Positions 1 to 10,343 of a stretch of DNA of 64,000 nucleotides are shown here, in pieces. Below the pieces are notes generated by a model. The model ran no database searches. It saw only the letters and a program-made list of their open reading frames with translations, and was not told where the DNA came from. The position numbers were made by a program, and so were the translations under genes. The DNA is taken from assembly GCF_004153605.1 (NCBI RefSeq), contig NZ_SDSI01000007.1, positions 22,062-86,061 on the forward strand, given 5' to 3'. Source of the DNA: Qipengyuania_B thermophila. Its GTDB lineage: Bacteria; Pseudomonadota; Alphaproteobacteria; Sphingomonadales; Sphingomonadaceae. Positions within the stretch are counted from its first letter, which is position 1. Each line of letters opens with the position of its first letter.

Positions 1-73
1 CGCGGTTGAAATAGGCGCCCGCCTCGCCCGGACGCGGCGCGGGTGGCGCGGAGGGGCGCGGATCGCTGGCCAT
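1..73 (-). CDS. Truncated 5' end of a gene downstream of virB11 (possibly virB8)
   Basis: An ATG at 73 opens a minus-strand frame of 24 codons that runs off the window. It reads MASDPRPSAPP, then a Pro/Ala-rich stretch ending AYFNR. It lies 90 bp downstream of the virB11 stop on the same strand. No strong Shine-Dalgarno sequence is visible. The inner-membrane subunit VirB8 has not appeared anywhere in the operon, and VirB8 proteins often have a short soluble tail with an aromatic pair before the membrane helix, so VirB8 is a reasonable guess. The fragment is too short to prove it. Confidence 0.4.
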   Translation of the reverse strand, partial: MASDPRPSAPPAPRPGEAGAYFNR

Positions 74-163
74 GGTGCCGTTTATCGGTCTCGGCAAGCC
101 GCTGCGCAAGGGAGTGACGAAGCCGCACATGCGGTGGCGCACCGCGCAGCGCCGTTGCCGCGG

Positions 164-1195
164 TCAGCCGGGCTTGCGCACCAGGGCGCGGCTCTCGGCG
201 ATCTGGGTGATGGTGCGGCGTCCCTGCTCATCCCGGCCCAGCTGCACCAGCACGTCGATCACGCTGGTGGCATAGGTGATGGTGTCGGCCCGCGACAGGC
301 CGATGCCGGTCTGCATGACCATGAGCGCCAGCTGCTCCAGCGCCCCGGTGAGCGAGTTGGCGTGGATGGTGGAGAAGCTTCCCGGATGGCCGGTGTTGAT
401 CGCCCTGAGAAAGCTGACGCTTTCGGCGCCGCGCAGTTCGCCGAGCACGATCCGGTCCGGTCTGAGACGAAGGGCCGCCTGCAGCAGCTCGTTGGCCGTG
501 ACCTTGGCCTCGCCCAGCTCGCCCTTCACCGCCACCAGCCCGGCGCCGTTCTCGCCCGGCAGCCGCAGCTCGGGCGTGTCCTCGACGAGGATCACCCGTT
601 CGTGCGCCGGGATCTCACCCAGCATGGCGTTGAGGAAGGTGGTCTTTCCGGTCGAGGTTCCGCCGGAGATCAGGATGGTGCGCCGCTGCCGGATGGCTTC
701 GCGCAGATAGGCGATCGGCTGCGCGTTCGGGTCCGGCAGCTGCGGACGCGGTCGCGGCGAGAGCGGACCGGCATCGTAGGCATCCAGCGTCAGGTCCAGC
801 CGCCGGTGCCGGCGGATCGCCATCACCCAGTGCCGCCGCGACGCCGGCGGTCCGCAGAACTGCACCCGCGCGCCGTCCGGCAAGGTCGCGCCCAGCAGCG
901 GGTGCTCGCGGTTGATCCCCTGATGGCTGACCCGCGCCACCTGCTCGGCAAGCCGCTGGACCAGCTGATCCGTCACCGCCTCGCGCCGGTGCCGCCGCAT
1001 GCCGCCCGAAGCGGCGTCCTCCACCCACACCTCTCCGGGGCGGTTGACGATGATTTCCGTCACGGTGTCCCGCTCGAGCCACTCGCGGAACGGTGCGAGA
1101 TAGGCGTCGAGGTAGACGGAGCGCTCCGCCACGGAAAGGGCGGAGCCGCTCCGGTCTTCCGGGTCGCGCGGTCCGATCGGCGAGATGCTTGCCAC
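164..1195 (-). CDS. virB11: VirB11-type ATPase of a type IV secretion system
   Basis: This is a 343-residue hexameric traffic ATPase that powers pilus biogenesis and substrate transfer at the cytoplasmic face of the secretion channel. Visible motifs are Walker A GGTSTGKT (residues 178-185), the acidic VEDTPEL segment (204-210), a Walker B-like RIVLGELRG (248-256) and the His box GHPGSFSTIHA (269-279), all typical of VirB11/PulE ATPases. The length is normal for the family. The start is a GTG, 13 bp after the virB10 stop. It is the last complete gene of a co-directional virB operon. Confidence 0.95.
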   Translation of the reverse strand: MASISPIGPRDPEDRSGSALSVAERSVYLDAYLAPFREWLERDTVTEIIVNRPGEVWVEDAASGGMRRHRREAVTDQLVQRLAEQVARVSHQGINREHPLLGATLPDGARVQFCGPPASRRHWVMAIRRHRRLDLTLDAYDAGPLSPRPRPQLPDPNAQPIAYLREAIRQRRTILISGGTSTGKTTFLNAMLGEIPAHERVILVEDTPELRLPGENGAGLVAVKGELGEAKVTANELLQAALRLRPDRIVLGELRGAESVSFLRAINTGHPGSFSTIHANSLTGALEQLALMVMQTGIGLSRADTITYATSVIDVLVQLGRDEQGRRTITQIAESRALVRKPG

Positions 1196-1208
1196 GACGT
1201 GCGGTCGC

Positions 1209-2366
1209 TCAGTTCCGCGTCACATCGGTGAAGTTGAGATCGCGCGCGGTGAAGATGCGGATCGGCTCGCCCTGACGCACCCGAACGGTGGGACCGATCT
1301 GGCCGTCCGCCTGCGCCGCCGCCGCCGCCGCGCTCTGCCCGCCGCCCATGACGACGGACGCCCCGCCGCCCGCGATGGTGCTGAGGCCGCCGACCACCGA
1401 CAGCAGCATCGCCGAGCCGAAGCGCTGGAAGAAGTTCGACCGCACCTCGCCGCGAAGGCCAGTGCTGCCGTCAAATCCCACTGCCGGCGAGGCAAGGTTG
1501 ACCGACGCTCCGTCCGGGCGGATCAGCCGGGTCCAGATCACATAGGCGCGGCGCTGGCCGTTCTGCAGGCCGGACTGATACTGCCCGATCAGGCGCGACG
1601 ACCGGGGCACGAGCACGTTGGAGCCGTCGAAGCTGCGCACGTCCTGGCTGACCACCGCCCGCACATAGCCGGGCACGTTGGTGTCGATGGCGGTCTCCAG
1701 CACCGCGGGGATGAGAGTGCCCTGCGTGATGGTCGTCGACGGGTCGGTCATCGGGGTGGCGCGGGCCGGGCCACCGCCCACGCCGCCGACGCGGCTGGCG
1801 AAATCGCCGGCGGCATTGCCGGGAGCGGTGGCCGCCGCCTCGGGCGACAGGCCGGCCGTGCCCGCCTCGCCCGACATTGGCGCCGCACTGCCGTCGAACA
1901 CCATGGTCGGGCTGGCGAGGCTGTTCGCCTGCGGCATGGCGCCCGGGGCCGGCGGGCTGGCGTAGACCGGCGCGGGTGCCGGATCGGCCATCACCGGCGC
2001 TGGGGCATAGCCGGCGGTGCCGGGCTGCGGCGGCACCACGGTCACGTCGGCGGGAGCAGCCGGCTGGGCGATGACCGCCTGCGCCGGGTCGCCGGCCGGA
2101 GCTTGTCCGCCGACCCCCTGCGGCTGCTCGAGGCGTGCCGAGCTCATGCTCCACAGGGTGACGAGGCCCAGCCCGGCGACGAGGGCGATGCCTGCCACCA
2201 TCCCGAGCCCGTCGGACCGCCCGCGCCGCTGCGTGACCGCCGGATAGGCATACGCAGTGCGACTGGCGAAATCGATGATCTCGGCGCTTTCGCTTTCGCG
2301 CGGGTCGCCCTCGGTTTCAGGCGCGAGAGCGATGCCCCGGCTCTTCAGCTTGGTGGCCATGCGCAT
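1209..2366 (-). CDS. virB10: VirB10/TrbI-type channel scaffold protein
   Basis: This 385-residue core-complex protein spans both membranes and links the ATPases to the outer-membrane pore. It has a short cytoplasmic N-terminus, one membrane helix around residues 55-75 (GMVAGIALVAGLGLV), a long Pro/Ala-rich periplasmic linker, and a C-terminal TrbI beta-barrel domain with motifs such as GTLIPAVLETAIDTN and SNVLVPRSSRLIGQY. The open frame extends further upstream, but the ATG at 2366 overlaps the virB9 stop as ATGA, the junction type repeated through this operon, so it was chosen as the start. Confidence 0.93.
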   Translation of the reverse strand: MRMATKLKSRGIALAPETEGDPRESESAEIIDFASRTAYAYPAVTQRRGRSDGLGMVAGIALVAGLGLVTLWSMSSARLEQPQGVGGQAPAGDPAQAVIAQPAAPADVTVVPPQPGTAGYAPAPVMADPAPAPVYASPPAPGAMPQANSLASPTMVFDGSAAPMSGEAGTAGLSPEAAATAPGNAAGDFASRVGGVGGGPARATPMTDPSTTITQGTLIPAVLETAIDTNVPGYVRAVVSQDVRSFDGSNVLVPRSSRLIGQYQSGLQNGQRRAYVIWTRLIRPDGASVNLASPAVGFDGSTGLRGEVRSNFFQRFGSAMLLSVVGGLSTIAGGGASVVMGGGQSAAAAAAQADGQIGPTVRVRQGEPIRIFTARDLNFTDVTRN

Positions 2367-3241
2367 CAGAACATTTCCCTCCATTCCGGCTCGATCCGCG
2401 CGGCAGCCGCCATCGCCGCCGCTTCGGTGCGCCGCGCGCGCGCCTCGGCCTCGCGCACGGGCAGGGGCTTGCCGCCATAGCTCAGCGTAGCGTGAGCCCG
2501 ACCGGACCGGAACACCAGCGCAGCCGGGACGCCCTCGACGACAACCGTGTCTCCGCGCACGCTGAAGTTCACCGGCCCTTCCGTCTTGCCGTCCTCCGCC
2601 AGCATCAGGATGGCGGGCACATCGCGCCCGGACGGCCAGGTCAGGAAGGTCGACTGCCCGTCGTCGAACACCCGTTCCGGCAGCAGCCGGCGATCGCCCT
2701 TCGTTGCCCACGCGAAGTTGAGCGCCGCCGGGTCGACCGTCTCAGGGGGCGCCGCGGCTTCCGCCGCCGTGTTCTGCGCAGGCGCAGCCTCGGCCAGCAG
2801 CCTCGCCGATGCGCGCGTTCCGGCCGGCGGCTCGGGATAGTCGAAGTTCAGGACGTAGACGGGCCGCCCCGTGTTGCCGGCCACCAGATCGAAGAAATAG
2901 GTGCGCAGGTTGGTGACCACCGTCATGTTGGTCGCCGCATTGGTTTCCAGCGGCTTGATGAACAGGAGATTGGCACGCTTGTTGGGTGTCACCTGCCAGG
3001 CGTTGCTGTCGCCGATGGCGACGTTTTCGATCCGCTCGTCCTCGGCGAAGCGGATGGTCGCCTGCACTTTGACGCGGCCACGGATCTGGACCACCTCGTC
3101 CGGGTTGTAGCGCACCGTCACGAGACGGCTGTCCTGGGCATGCGCGGGGGCGGCCGTCAGCACAGCTGCGCCCGCGAGCAGCGCGGCGCAGCCGGCCGCG
3201 GTGAGGCGCCGGCCGCCGGGAATCCTGCGGCGGGTGATCAT
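2366..3241 (-). CDS. virB9: VirB9/TrbG-type outer-membrane complex protein
   Basis: This 291-residue periplasmic protein forms the outer ring of the secretion core with VirB10 and, where present, VirB7. An N-terminal signal peptide ends near APAHAQ (about residue 36). The CagX/VirB9 domain follows, with RYNPDEVV, FAEDERIENVAIGDS, WQVTPNKRANLLFIKP and a C-terminal FDDGQSTFLTWP segment. It overlaps virB6 (ATGA at 3238-3241) and virB10. No VirB7 lipoprotein can fit between virB6 and virB9, so VirB7 is absent here or encoded elsewhere. Confidence 0.93.
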   Translation of the reverse strand: MITRRRIPGGRRLTAAGCAALLAGAAVLTAAPAHAQDSRLVTVRYNPDEVVQIRGRVKVQATIRFAEDERIENVAIGDSNAWQVTPNKRANLLFIKPLETNAATNMTVVTNLRTYFFDLVAGNTGRPVYVLNFDYPEPPAGTRASARLLAEAAPAQNTAAEAAAPPETVDPAALNFAWATKGDRRLLPERVFDDGQSTFLTWPSGRDVPAILMLAEDGKTEGPVNFSVRGDTVVVEGVPAALVFRSGRAHATLSYGGKPLPVREAEARARRTEAAAMAAAARIEPEWREMF

Positions 3242-4419
3242 CGTATCTTCTCCAGGTTGCGGATGTTGGCCGGCTTGAAGCGGCTGCCGATGCCCTGCGC
3301 ACGCAGCGGCGCAATCGCCGGAGTGGCAGCGCCGCCGGCGGGAGTGGCGGTATGGATCCGCACGTCGCGGCGCGTGGCGAAGCCGCCGCTTGCAGCGCCG
3401 CTCGTGTCGTTGGCCGCGGCCGCCACCGGGATCGCGCTGACATCAAGGCGCCGCGAGGCGGCGATGGTGGCCGAGGTGGTGGCGGCGAGCTGCGCCGCCG
3501 GGGGCAACGCAGCCGGCGCCGGCGCAGGTGCCACCAGTGACCCCGGCGCTGCCGCCGACGGGACGGACTGTCGCGCCAGCCCGAACACCGTCCAGCCGGA
3601 CACCATGGTCGCGGCGGTCCTGAGCACCAGCACCATCAGCGCCACGTGCACCGCGCCGATGAGGAAGAACGCCGCCGCCGCCTGCGGATTGATCTGCCCC
3701 GGCGGCTGCGCCAGCGCGCTCAGCACCGGCACCGCCAGCTCGAGCATGACCCCGCCGCCAAGAACGGCGAACAGGGGGGTGAGCGCGAGCATCACCACGC
3801 CTTTCAGCCAGCCCGCGAACAGACCGCGCGTGCCTTCGAACAAGGCCATCACGACGAACACCGGACCCAGCGCGACCAGCACCGCCAACGCGATCCGCGC
3901 CGTGACGAGCACTCCCACCGTTCCGAGCAGCAGCAGCATGGCGCCAAGCCACAGCAGCCCGGCAGGCGAGAAGGCGGAGATGTCCGTCTGCCCTCCGCTC
4001 GCGGTCTGCACCGCGGCGAAGACGATGTCGATCTTGTCGCCAAAGGTCTGGGTCGCGGACCCCCTGTCGCCGGTGACCATGCTGGCAAGGTAGTCCGGCG
4101 CCTGGACCGCAAGGTTCCAGACGACCGAATGGAAGGCCACCCAGCTGGTCGCGAACGTCACCACCAGCCCCAGCGTCATCATGCGCGGCGTCAGCGAGCG
4201 CACCGACAGGCTCGACCGGCCGAGCAGCAGCTGGATGGCGAAGAAGGCGATGAACAGGGTCAGCAGGATGGTGAGCGCCGTGCCCAGCCCCCCGCCGCTG
4301 GCGAACAGTCGCCCGAAGGCCTGCGCGGCGAACTGGTTGGCGACACAGTCGACGGCCTGCAGGCTCGCCGACACGCCCAGCCCGACATTGTCGAGCGCCT
4401 GCTGGCACCCGGCGCTCAT
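3238..4419 (-). CDS. virB6: VirB6/TrbL-type polytopic inner-membrane protein
   Basis: This is a 393-residue inner-membrane protein of the secretion channel. It has several hydrophobic helices (for example ALTILLTLFIAFFAIQLLL, LLWLGAMLLLLGTVGVLV and IALAVLVALGPVFVVMALF), followed by a Pro/Ala-rich cytoplasmic tail from about residue 300 that carries low-complexity PAPAPAAL stretches. The longer frame reaching 4926 is an artefact of read-through into virB4. The ATG at 4419 overlaps the virB4 stop as ATGA. The family is recognised by topology and position more than by sequence. Confidence 0.88.
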   Translation of the reverse strand: MSAGCQQALDNVGLGVSASLQAVDCVANQFAAQAFGRLFASGGGLGTALTILLTLFIAFFAIQLLLGRSSLSVRSLTPRMMTLGLVVTFATSWVAFHSVVWNLAVQAPDYLASMVTGDRGSATQTFGDKIDIVFAAVQTASGGQTDISAFSPAGLLWLGAMLLLLGTVGVLVTARIALAVLVALGPVFVVMALFEGTRGLFAGWLKGVVMLALTPLFAVLGGGVMLELAVPVLSALAQPPGQINPQAAAAFFLIGAVHVALMVLVLRTAATMVSGWTVFGLARQSVPSAAAPGSLVAPAPAPAALPPAAQLAATTSATIAASRRLDVSAIPVAAAANDTSGAASGGFATRRDVRIHTATPAGGAATPAIAPLRAQGIGSRFKPANIRNLEKIR

Positions 4420-6851
4420 TCCGCCGCCATCCGGTTGCGGTAGAGGCTCAGATCGGCCAGCGTGTCCTCGAACCCGCCGGGCCAGGCGTGGCCGGTCAGC
4501 GCCGGAAACCAGTCGGCCGGGCTGTCGCCGACCGCCTCGCGAAGCAGGTCGAGACGCCGCACGGCGCTCTCGCGGCCCGACAGCAGGGTTAGAACCTCCG
4601 GCGCACCCGAAAGGTCGAGGCGCACTACGACGCTGGCATCGGGCTGGCGGACGAGGAAGCAGCGGCTGTGCGCCGGCAGGGTGCGGATCAGCGCCAGCTC
4701 GTGCTGCGTCAGGCCGAAGCCGTCGCAGTAGTCCTCGGGACGCGCCCGGCTGTTGGGCAGGAAGATCATGGTCGCGGTCTGCTCCACCAGCGCCGTGGAG
4801 ATGCGGCTGTCCAGCGCATCGCGCGCCGACTGGGTGGCGAACCCGACCAGGGCGTTGCGCTTGCGCAGCGTCTTGAGCCAGTCGCGGATGCGGGCGGCGA
4901 ACACCTCGTCGTCGAGCGCCTTCCACCCTTCGTCGATGAGGATCATCGTCGGCTGTCCGTCCAGCCGCTCGTCAATGCGGTGGAACAGGTACATCATGGT
5001 CGGCGTGCGCAGCTTCGGGTTTTCCAGCAGCGCCGTCATGTCGAAACCGAGCACGCGGTTCGACAGGTCCAGCTCGTCGCGGGCGTTGTCGAACAGCCAG
5101 CCATGCTCGCCCTCGCCGATCCAGGCGGACAGCCGGTCGGCCAGGTCGCCCGGCTGCGGCCGCCGCGCGCCGGCGAGCAGCTCGCGGAAATGACGCAGGC
5201 GCCGCAGCGCGCCGTCATTCGCATAGGCGGCATCGACGGCGCCGGCGATAAGAGCATCCTCTTCCGGTCCGCTCGCCTGGAGCAGCACGCCAAGCCACTG
5301 GCGCAGGAAGGCACGGTTCGCCGCGCTGTCCGGCAATGCCAGCGGATTGAAGCCCGACGGCTCGCCGGCGCGGATCGCATCGTAATGGCCGCCGATGCCG
5401 CGGATGAACAGCTCCGCACCGCGATCCTTGTCGAACAGGATGGTGCGGGGACGGAACTTCTGGGCCTGGGCGGCGAGGAAGTTCATCACCACCGTCTTGC
5501 CCGAGCCGGACGGCCCGATGACCGAGAAGTTGCCGAGGTCGCCGTGGTGGAAGTTGAAAAAGAACGGCGTCGCGCTGGTGGTCTCGAGCAGGGTCACGGC
5601 CTCGCCCCAGTGGTTGCCGCTCGCCTGCCCGAGGGCAAAGCCGTGCAGCGAACCGAAACTCGCCATGTTGGCCGAGGAAATCAGGGCGCGGCGCACGAGA
5701 TAGCTTTCATTGCCGGGAAATTGTCCCCAGAACGCCGGTTCGAGATTGGTGTCCTCGCGCACTGCGATCGCCCCGGTGTCGGCGAGCGCCGCGGCGCAGG
5801 CGGCCACGGCCTCGTCGAGCCGCTCGAGCATGCTCTCGCGCACGAGCACCGACAGGTGGTGATCACCGAACCCGACGCCGCCGCTGCCCAGCGCGTCGCG
5901 CGCGGCAAGCATGTCGCTGCGTTCGGCGCGGGCTTCTTCGTCCGCCGAGCGCAGCCGCCGCAGCGCAAGATCCATGCGCTCGCGCGCCGTCTGCCGCTCG
6001 GTCGGCGCATAGCTTTCGGTGACCACCATCTCGTAAGGCAGCCGCAGCAGCGCATCGAGGAGGCCCGGCGACGTGGCATCCGGATAGTCCTTCAGCCCGA
6101 GAATGGCGGCAAAGCCCGGCCCGCCCGAGCCGCGCAGCTCCATCGCGTCCAGTCCGAAGCTGGCGCGCTTGTAAGGCAGCATGGCGCCGATGTCCGTGTC
6201 GTCCGCGGGCCGGCGCACGGGCCGCATCTCGCCGTTGTAAAGCGCCGACAGCAGCTCCAGCATCTCAGAATACGGACGATCGCCGCTGCCCTCGTAGTCA
6301 CCGAGGAGCTGCGCGCCATAAGCAGACAGGGACGCGACGATCCCCGTGGCCGCGGCCTTGAGCGCGCGCAGGTCGCGGGGGTCGGCTTCGGCCGCCGCAT
6401 CGGCGCGGCGGCGTTTCAGCGCCTTGCCGGCGCGCTCGGCCAAACCCGCCTTGCCGCGCGCCGGCCGGCGGACGAGGGTGACGAACTGGTCGTTGATGAA
6501 CAGTGCGCCCGCGCCCAGCCGCTCGCGCCAGCGCTGATCGATGTGGCGGCTCACCGGGTCGGGGAACGCCGCGTCCAGCTCCACCTCCACCTTGCGCCGG
6601 ATCACATGGTGGTAGAGCACGAAGCGCGCGTCCAGCGTCGAGCGCAGCATCACCTCGCGGCTCGCGGCGTGGGCGTTCAGCGCCTCGCTGTCCTCGGTCT
6701 CGAACAGCAGGCCGGGAACCTGCACCGACATCATCAGCGACCCGTCGCGCAGGAGCACGGTGTGCTGGTCCACCAGCCGCGCATAGGGCAGGCGATCGCC
6801 CGCGCGGGCTTCCTTGGCGCTCCACGCTGCGGCCCCGAGAAACTTCTTCAT
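4416..6851 (-). CDS. virB4: VirB4-type secretion ATPase
   Basis: This 811-residue ATPase energises the inner-membrane complex. The N-terminal half is the CagE/VirB4 domain. The C-terminal RecA-like half has Walker A GPSGSGKT (446-453), followed by VVMNFLAAQ, and Walker B TMILIDEGW (635-643), then a sensor region KRNALVGFATQS. The length is typical. The ATG at 6851 (MKKFLGAAAW) was preferred over an in-frame start 11 codons upstream because it begins at the usual VirB4 N-terminus. The gap to virB3 is 36 bp. Confidence 0.96.
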   Translation of the reverse strand: MKKFLGAAAWSAKEARAGDRLPYARLVDQHTVLLRDGSLMMSVQVPGLLFETEDSEALNAHAASREVMLRSTLDARFVLYHHVIRRKVEVELDAAFPDPVSRHIDQRWRERLGAGALFINDQFVTLVRRPARGKAGLAERAGKALKRRRADAAAEADPRDLRALKAAATGIVASLSAYGAQLLGDYEGSGDRPYSEMLELLSALYNGEMRPVRRPADDTDIGAMLPYKRASFGLDAMELRGSGGPGFAAILGLKDYPDATSPGLLDALLRLPYEMVVTESYAPTERQTARERMDLALRRLRSADEEARAERSDMLAARDALGSGGVGFGDHHLSVLVRESMLERLDEAVAACAAALADTGAIAVREDTNLEPAFWGQFPGNESYLVRRALISSANMASFGSLHGFALGQASGNHWGEAVTLLETTSATPFFFNFHHGDLGNFSVIGPSGSGKTVVMNFLAAQAQKFRPRTILFDKDRGAELFIRGIGGHYDAIRAGEPSGFNPLALPDSAANRAFLRQWLGVLLQASGPEEDALIAGAVDAAYANDGALRRLRHFRELLAGARRPQPGDLADRLSAWIGEGEHGWLFDNARDELDLSNRVLGFDMTALLENPKLRTPTMMYLFHRIDERLDGQPTMILIDEGWKALDDEVFAARIRDWLKTLRKRNALVGFATQSARDALDSRISTALVEQTATMIFLPNSRARPEDYCDGFGLTQHELALIRTLPAHSRCFLVRQPDASVVVRLDLSGAPEVLTLLSGRESAVRRLDLLREAVGDSPADWFPALTGHAWPGGFEDTLADLSLYRNRMAAE

Positions 6852-6887
6852 TGGCCAGGTTCCCCGTGACGCGCGCAGGTGCAAGGT

Positions 6888-7172
6888 TCACGCCGCATAG
6901 CTGTTGCAACCCCAGTGCTTCCAGTTCCGGACGCGCGGGCATTTCGACACCTTGGTCAGCCAGAGATCGAACACGCGCGGCTCCCGCAGGCACGCGAAGT
7001 AGCCGATGACATGGATCACCAGCGCCCCGAGCAGCGCGTAGAAGCTGCCGGTGATCAGGAACAGCTCGGTCGTCACCAGGGCGTTGATGATGAAGAAATT
7101 GTACGTGACACCGGCGAACATCTGCGGCCGCGTCAACGCGCGGTGCACGGGATGGCGGACAAGCGCCGTCAC
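6888..7172 (-). CDS. virB3: VirB3-type small inner-membrane protein
   Basis: This is a 94-residue protein that associates with VirB4. It has two adjacent hydrophobic segments (YNFFIINALVTTELFLI and FYALLGALVIHVIGYFACL) after the basic N-terminus TALVRHPVHRALTRP, a pattern characteristic of VirB3. The start chosen is a GTG at 7172, one base after the virB2 stop, because the conserved VirB3 N-terminus begins there. The upstream part of the open frame lies inside virB2. Confidence 0.88.
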   Translation of the reverse strand: MTALVRHPVHRALTRPQMFAGVTYNFFIINALVTTELFLITGSFYALLGALVIHVIGYFACLREPRVFDLWLTKVSKCPRVRNWKHWGCNSYAA

Positions 7173-7173
7173 C

Positions 7174-7491
7174 TCACCCTCCCGACGCGCTCTGGATGCC
7201 GGCCACGATGGTGCCGGCACCGAACAGGATGAAGACGCCGATGATGACCGTGGCTCCGAAGCGCCAGTTCATGCGCCCGGTCAGCATCATGAAACCGACC
7301 GCCGCGACGGCCATCACCGCCACCGCCGTCGCGACATTGCCGAGCAACGTGCCCTGAAGCCAGCTCAGCGCATTGACGATCGGCCCCGATCCTTGGGGAT
7401 CGGCCTGTGCCGACGCCGGAACCGCCATCACCGCCAGCGACACGGCGAGACCGGAGGAAAGAAGACGCTGCAACCCGTTACTCCCGTGCAT
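7174..7491 (-). CDS. virB2: VirB2/TrbC-type pilin
   Basis: This is a 105-residue pilin precursor. It has a long signal peptide ending ASAQA (about residue 30), then two hydrophobic helices (VATAVAVMAVAAVGFMML and TVIIGVFILFGAGTIVAGI) separated by the short loop TGRMNWRF, the standard TrbC/VirB2 fold. It overlaps the end of the lytic transglycosylase gene by 14 bp. Its product would be the major subunit of the extracellular pilus or conduit. Confidence 0.92.
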   Translation of the reverse strand: MHGSNGLQRLLSSGLAVSLAVMAVPASAQADPQGSGPIVNALSWLQGTLLGNVATAVAVMAVAAVGFMMLTGRMNWRFGATVIIGVFILFGAGTIVAGIQSASGG

Positions 7492-8086
7492 GATTGGACA
7501 AGCGGCCCATCACGGCCGCAACATAGTTTCGTGTCTCGGCAATCGCCGGGACGCCGCCGGCGCGCATGACGCGGCCGGGACCGGCGTTGTACGCCGCCAG
7601 CGCCCGTTCCAAATCGCCGTCGAAGCGGTCGATCTGCGCCCGCAGATACCGTGCCGCCCCTTCGAGATTGGCGAACGGATCGTCCGCATCCACCCCGAGC
7701 TCCCGCGCCGTGCCGGGCATGAGCTGCCCCAGACCCCGCGCGCCCTTCGGCGACACCGCCTGCGGGCGCCACCGGCTCTCCTGCCACACCAGCGCCTCGA
7801 TCAGCGCCGGGCTGAGATCGAAGCGGCGCGCCAGTTCGCGCACCTTCGCGGCGTAGACCGCCGGCACCAGCCGTTCCGCGCGCGCCGCGTCGTGTTCGGC
7901 CCGCGGGTCGACACCGCCCGGCGCCGGCGCTGCCTCGTCCGGCGCGGCCGGTAAAGGCTTCACGCCGCCCGCAACCCAGCGTGCGCCGGCGGCGTCGATC
8001 TGCAGCACGTCCGCCCGTGCCGCGGTGGAGCCCAGCACCAGCGCCGCAAGAGCTGCGGCGGCACGCCACGGCATTGCGAGAATCAT
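7478..8086 (-). CDS. VirB1-like lytic transglycosylase
   Basis: This is a 202-residue exported muramidase that opens peptidoglycan for assembly of the secretion apparatus. A signal peptide ends near AARA (residue 25). The SLT fold follows with the catalytic Glu103 in ALVWQESRW, then GARGLGQLMPGTA, a DPFANLEGAARYL motif and AAYNAGPGRV. The ATG at 8086 is preceded by GGAGGGG four bases away, which favours it over an in-frame start seven codons upstream. It is the first gene of the operon. Freestanding SLT enzymes look similar, so the link to secretion rests on position. Confidence 0.9.
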   Translation of the reverse strand: MILAMPWRAAAALAALVLGSTAARADVLQIDAAGARWVAGGVKPLPAAPDEAAPAPGGVDPRAEHDAARAERLVPAVYAAKVRELARRFDLSPALIEALVWQESRWRPQAVSPKGARGLGQLMPGTARELGVDADDPFANLEGAARYLRAQIDRFDGDLERALAAYNAGPGRVMRAGGVPAIAETRNYVAAVMGRLSNHARE

Positions 8087-8108
8087 GACCCCTCCATGCG
8101 GTCGCATT

Positions 8109-8152
8109 GATACGCTTCTATGACATTAGGCTGACCATATAGTTAAGAATCT
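8109..8152. promoter_or_regulatory. AT-rich divergent promoter region between the virB operon and thiC
   Basis: This is the only AT-rich block between the divergent virB operon and thiC. It carries ATATAGTTAAGAAT on the plus strand and TTAACTATAT on the minus strand. It sits 25-65 bp upstream of the first virB gene, so it is a plausible virB promoter. No convincing paired -35/-10 match was found for the minus strand. Confidence 0.3.
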
Positions 8153-8249
8153 CTGACCGGTCGGCTCATCCCATGCACGTCCTGCCGAGCCGACGGGAGT
8201 GCGCGCGGAACTGTGGCGCCGACAGAACGCTTTGGCCACCACGGCCTTG

Positions 8250-8278
8250 TGGACGCAGCCTTGCGCTGCCGCTAGGAT
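8250..8278 (+). promoter_or_regulatory. Probable thiC promoter
   Basis: TGGACG (8250-8255) and TAGGAT (8273-8278), separated by 17 bp, each match the sigma-70 consensus at four of six bases. Transcription would begin about seven bases later, exactly at the first base-paired helix of the TPP riboswitch. Confidence 0.45.
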
Positions 8279-8280
8279 GC

Positions 8281-8373
8281 GCCACACCCCGGGGAGCCGC
8301 ATGGCTGAGAGGGAGGACTTGCAACCTCCGACCCGTCGAACCTGAACCCGTTAGCACGGGCGGAGGGAGTGGC
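8281..8373 (+). ncRNA. TPP (thiamine pyrophosphate) riboswitch
   Basis: This is a classic THI element. The closing helix GCCAC (8281-8285) pairs with GTGGC (8369-8373). Inside are the conserved GGGGAGCC, CTGAGAGGG, GACCC, GAACCTGA and the final CGGAGGGA. TPP binding is expected to switch off the thiC mRNA. The gene order and the sequestering helix downstream fit this control. Confidence 0.96.
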
Positions 8374-8395
8374 TGCCGGACGCTGGCCGGCAATC

Positions 8396-8429
8396 CTGCT
8401 CCGCCCCTGCCAAGCAAGGATCGGAGCAG
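8396..8429 (+). promoter_or_regulatory. thiC: Shine-Dalgarno sequestering helix of the thiC leader
   Basis: CTGCTCCG (8396-8403) is perfectly complementary to CGGAGCAG (8422-8429), which contains the thiC ribosome binding site immediately before the ATG at 8431. A second hairpin, TGCCGG/CCGGCA (8374-8392), sits between the riboswitch and this helix. The layout suggests translational control: ligand-bound RNA leaves the Shine-Dalgarno sequence paired. This is inference from complementarity only. Confidence 0.6.
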
Positions 8430-8430
8430 C

Positions 8431-10284
<1,854 letters not shown>

Positions 10285-10343
10285 CCGCTCTTGCTGGAGG
10301 AACGGTGCTGGCGTGTGACCCCGGACGCGGTGGGGATGTTGCC

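Noticed and set aside
134..1231. Long plus-strand open frames opposite virB11, virB10 and other operon genes
   Set aside because: They are antisense shadows produced by high GC; they have Arg/Pro/His-rich nonsense composition and no family motifs, while the minus strand encodes recognisable proteins.
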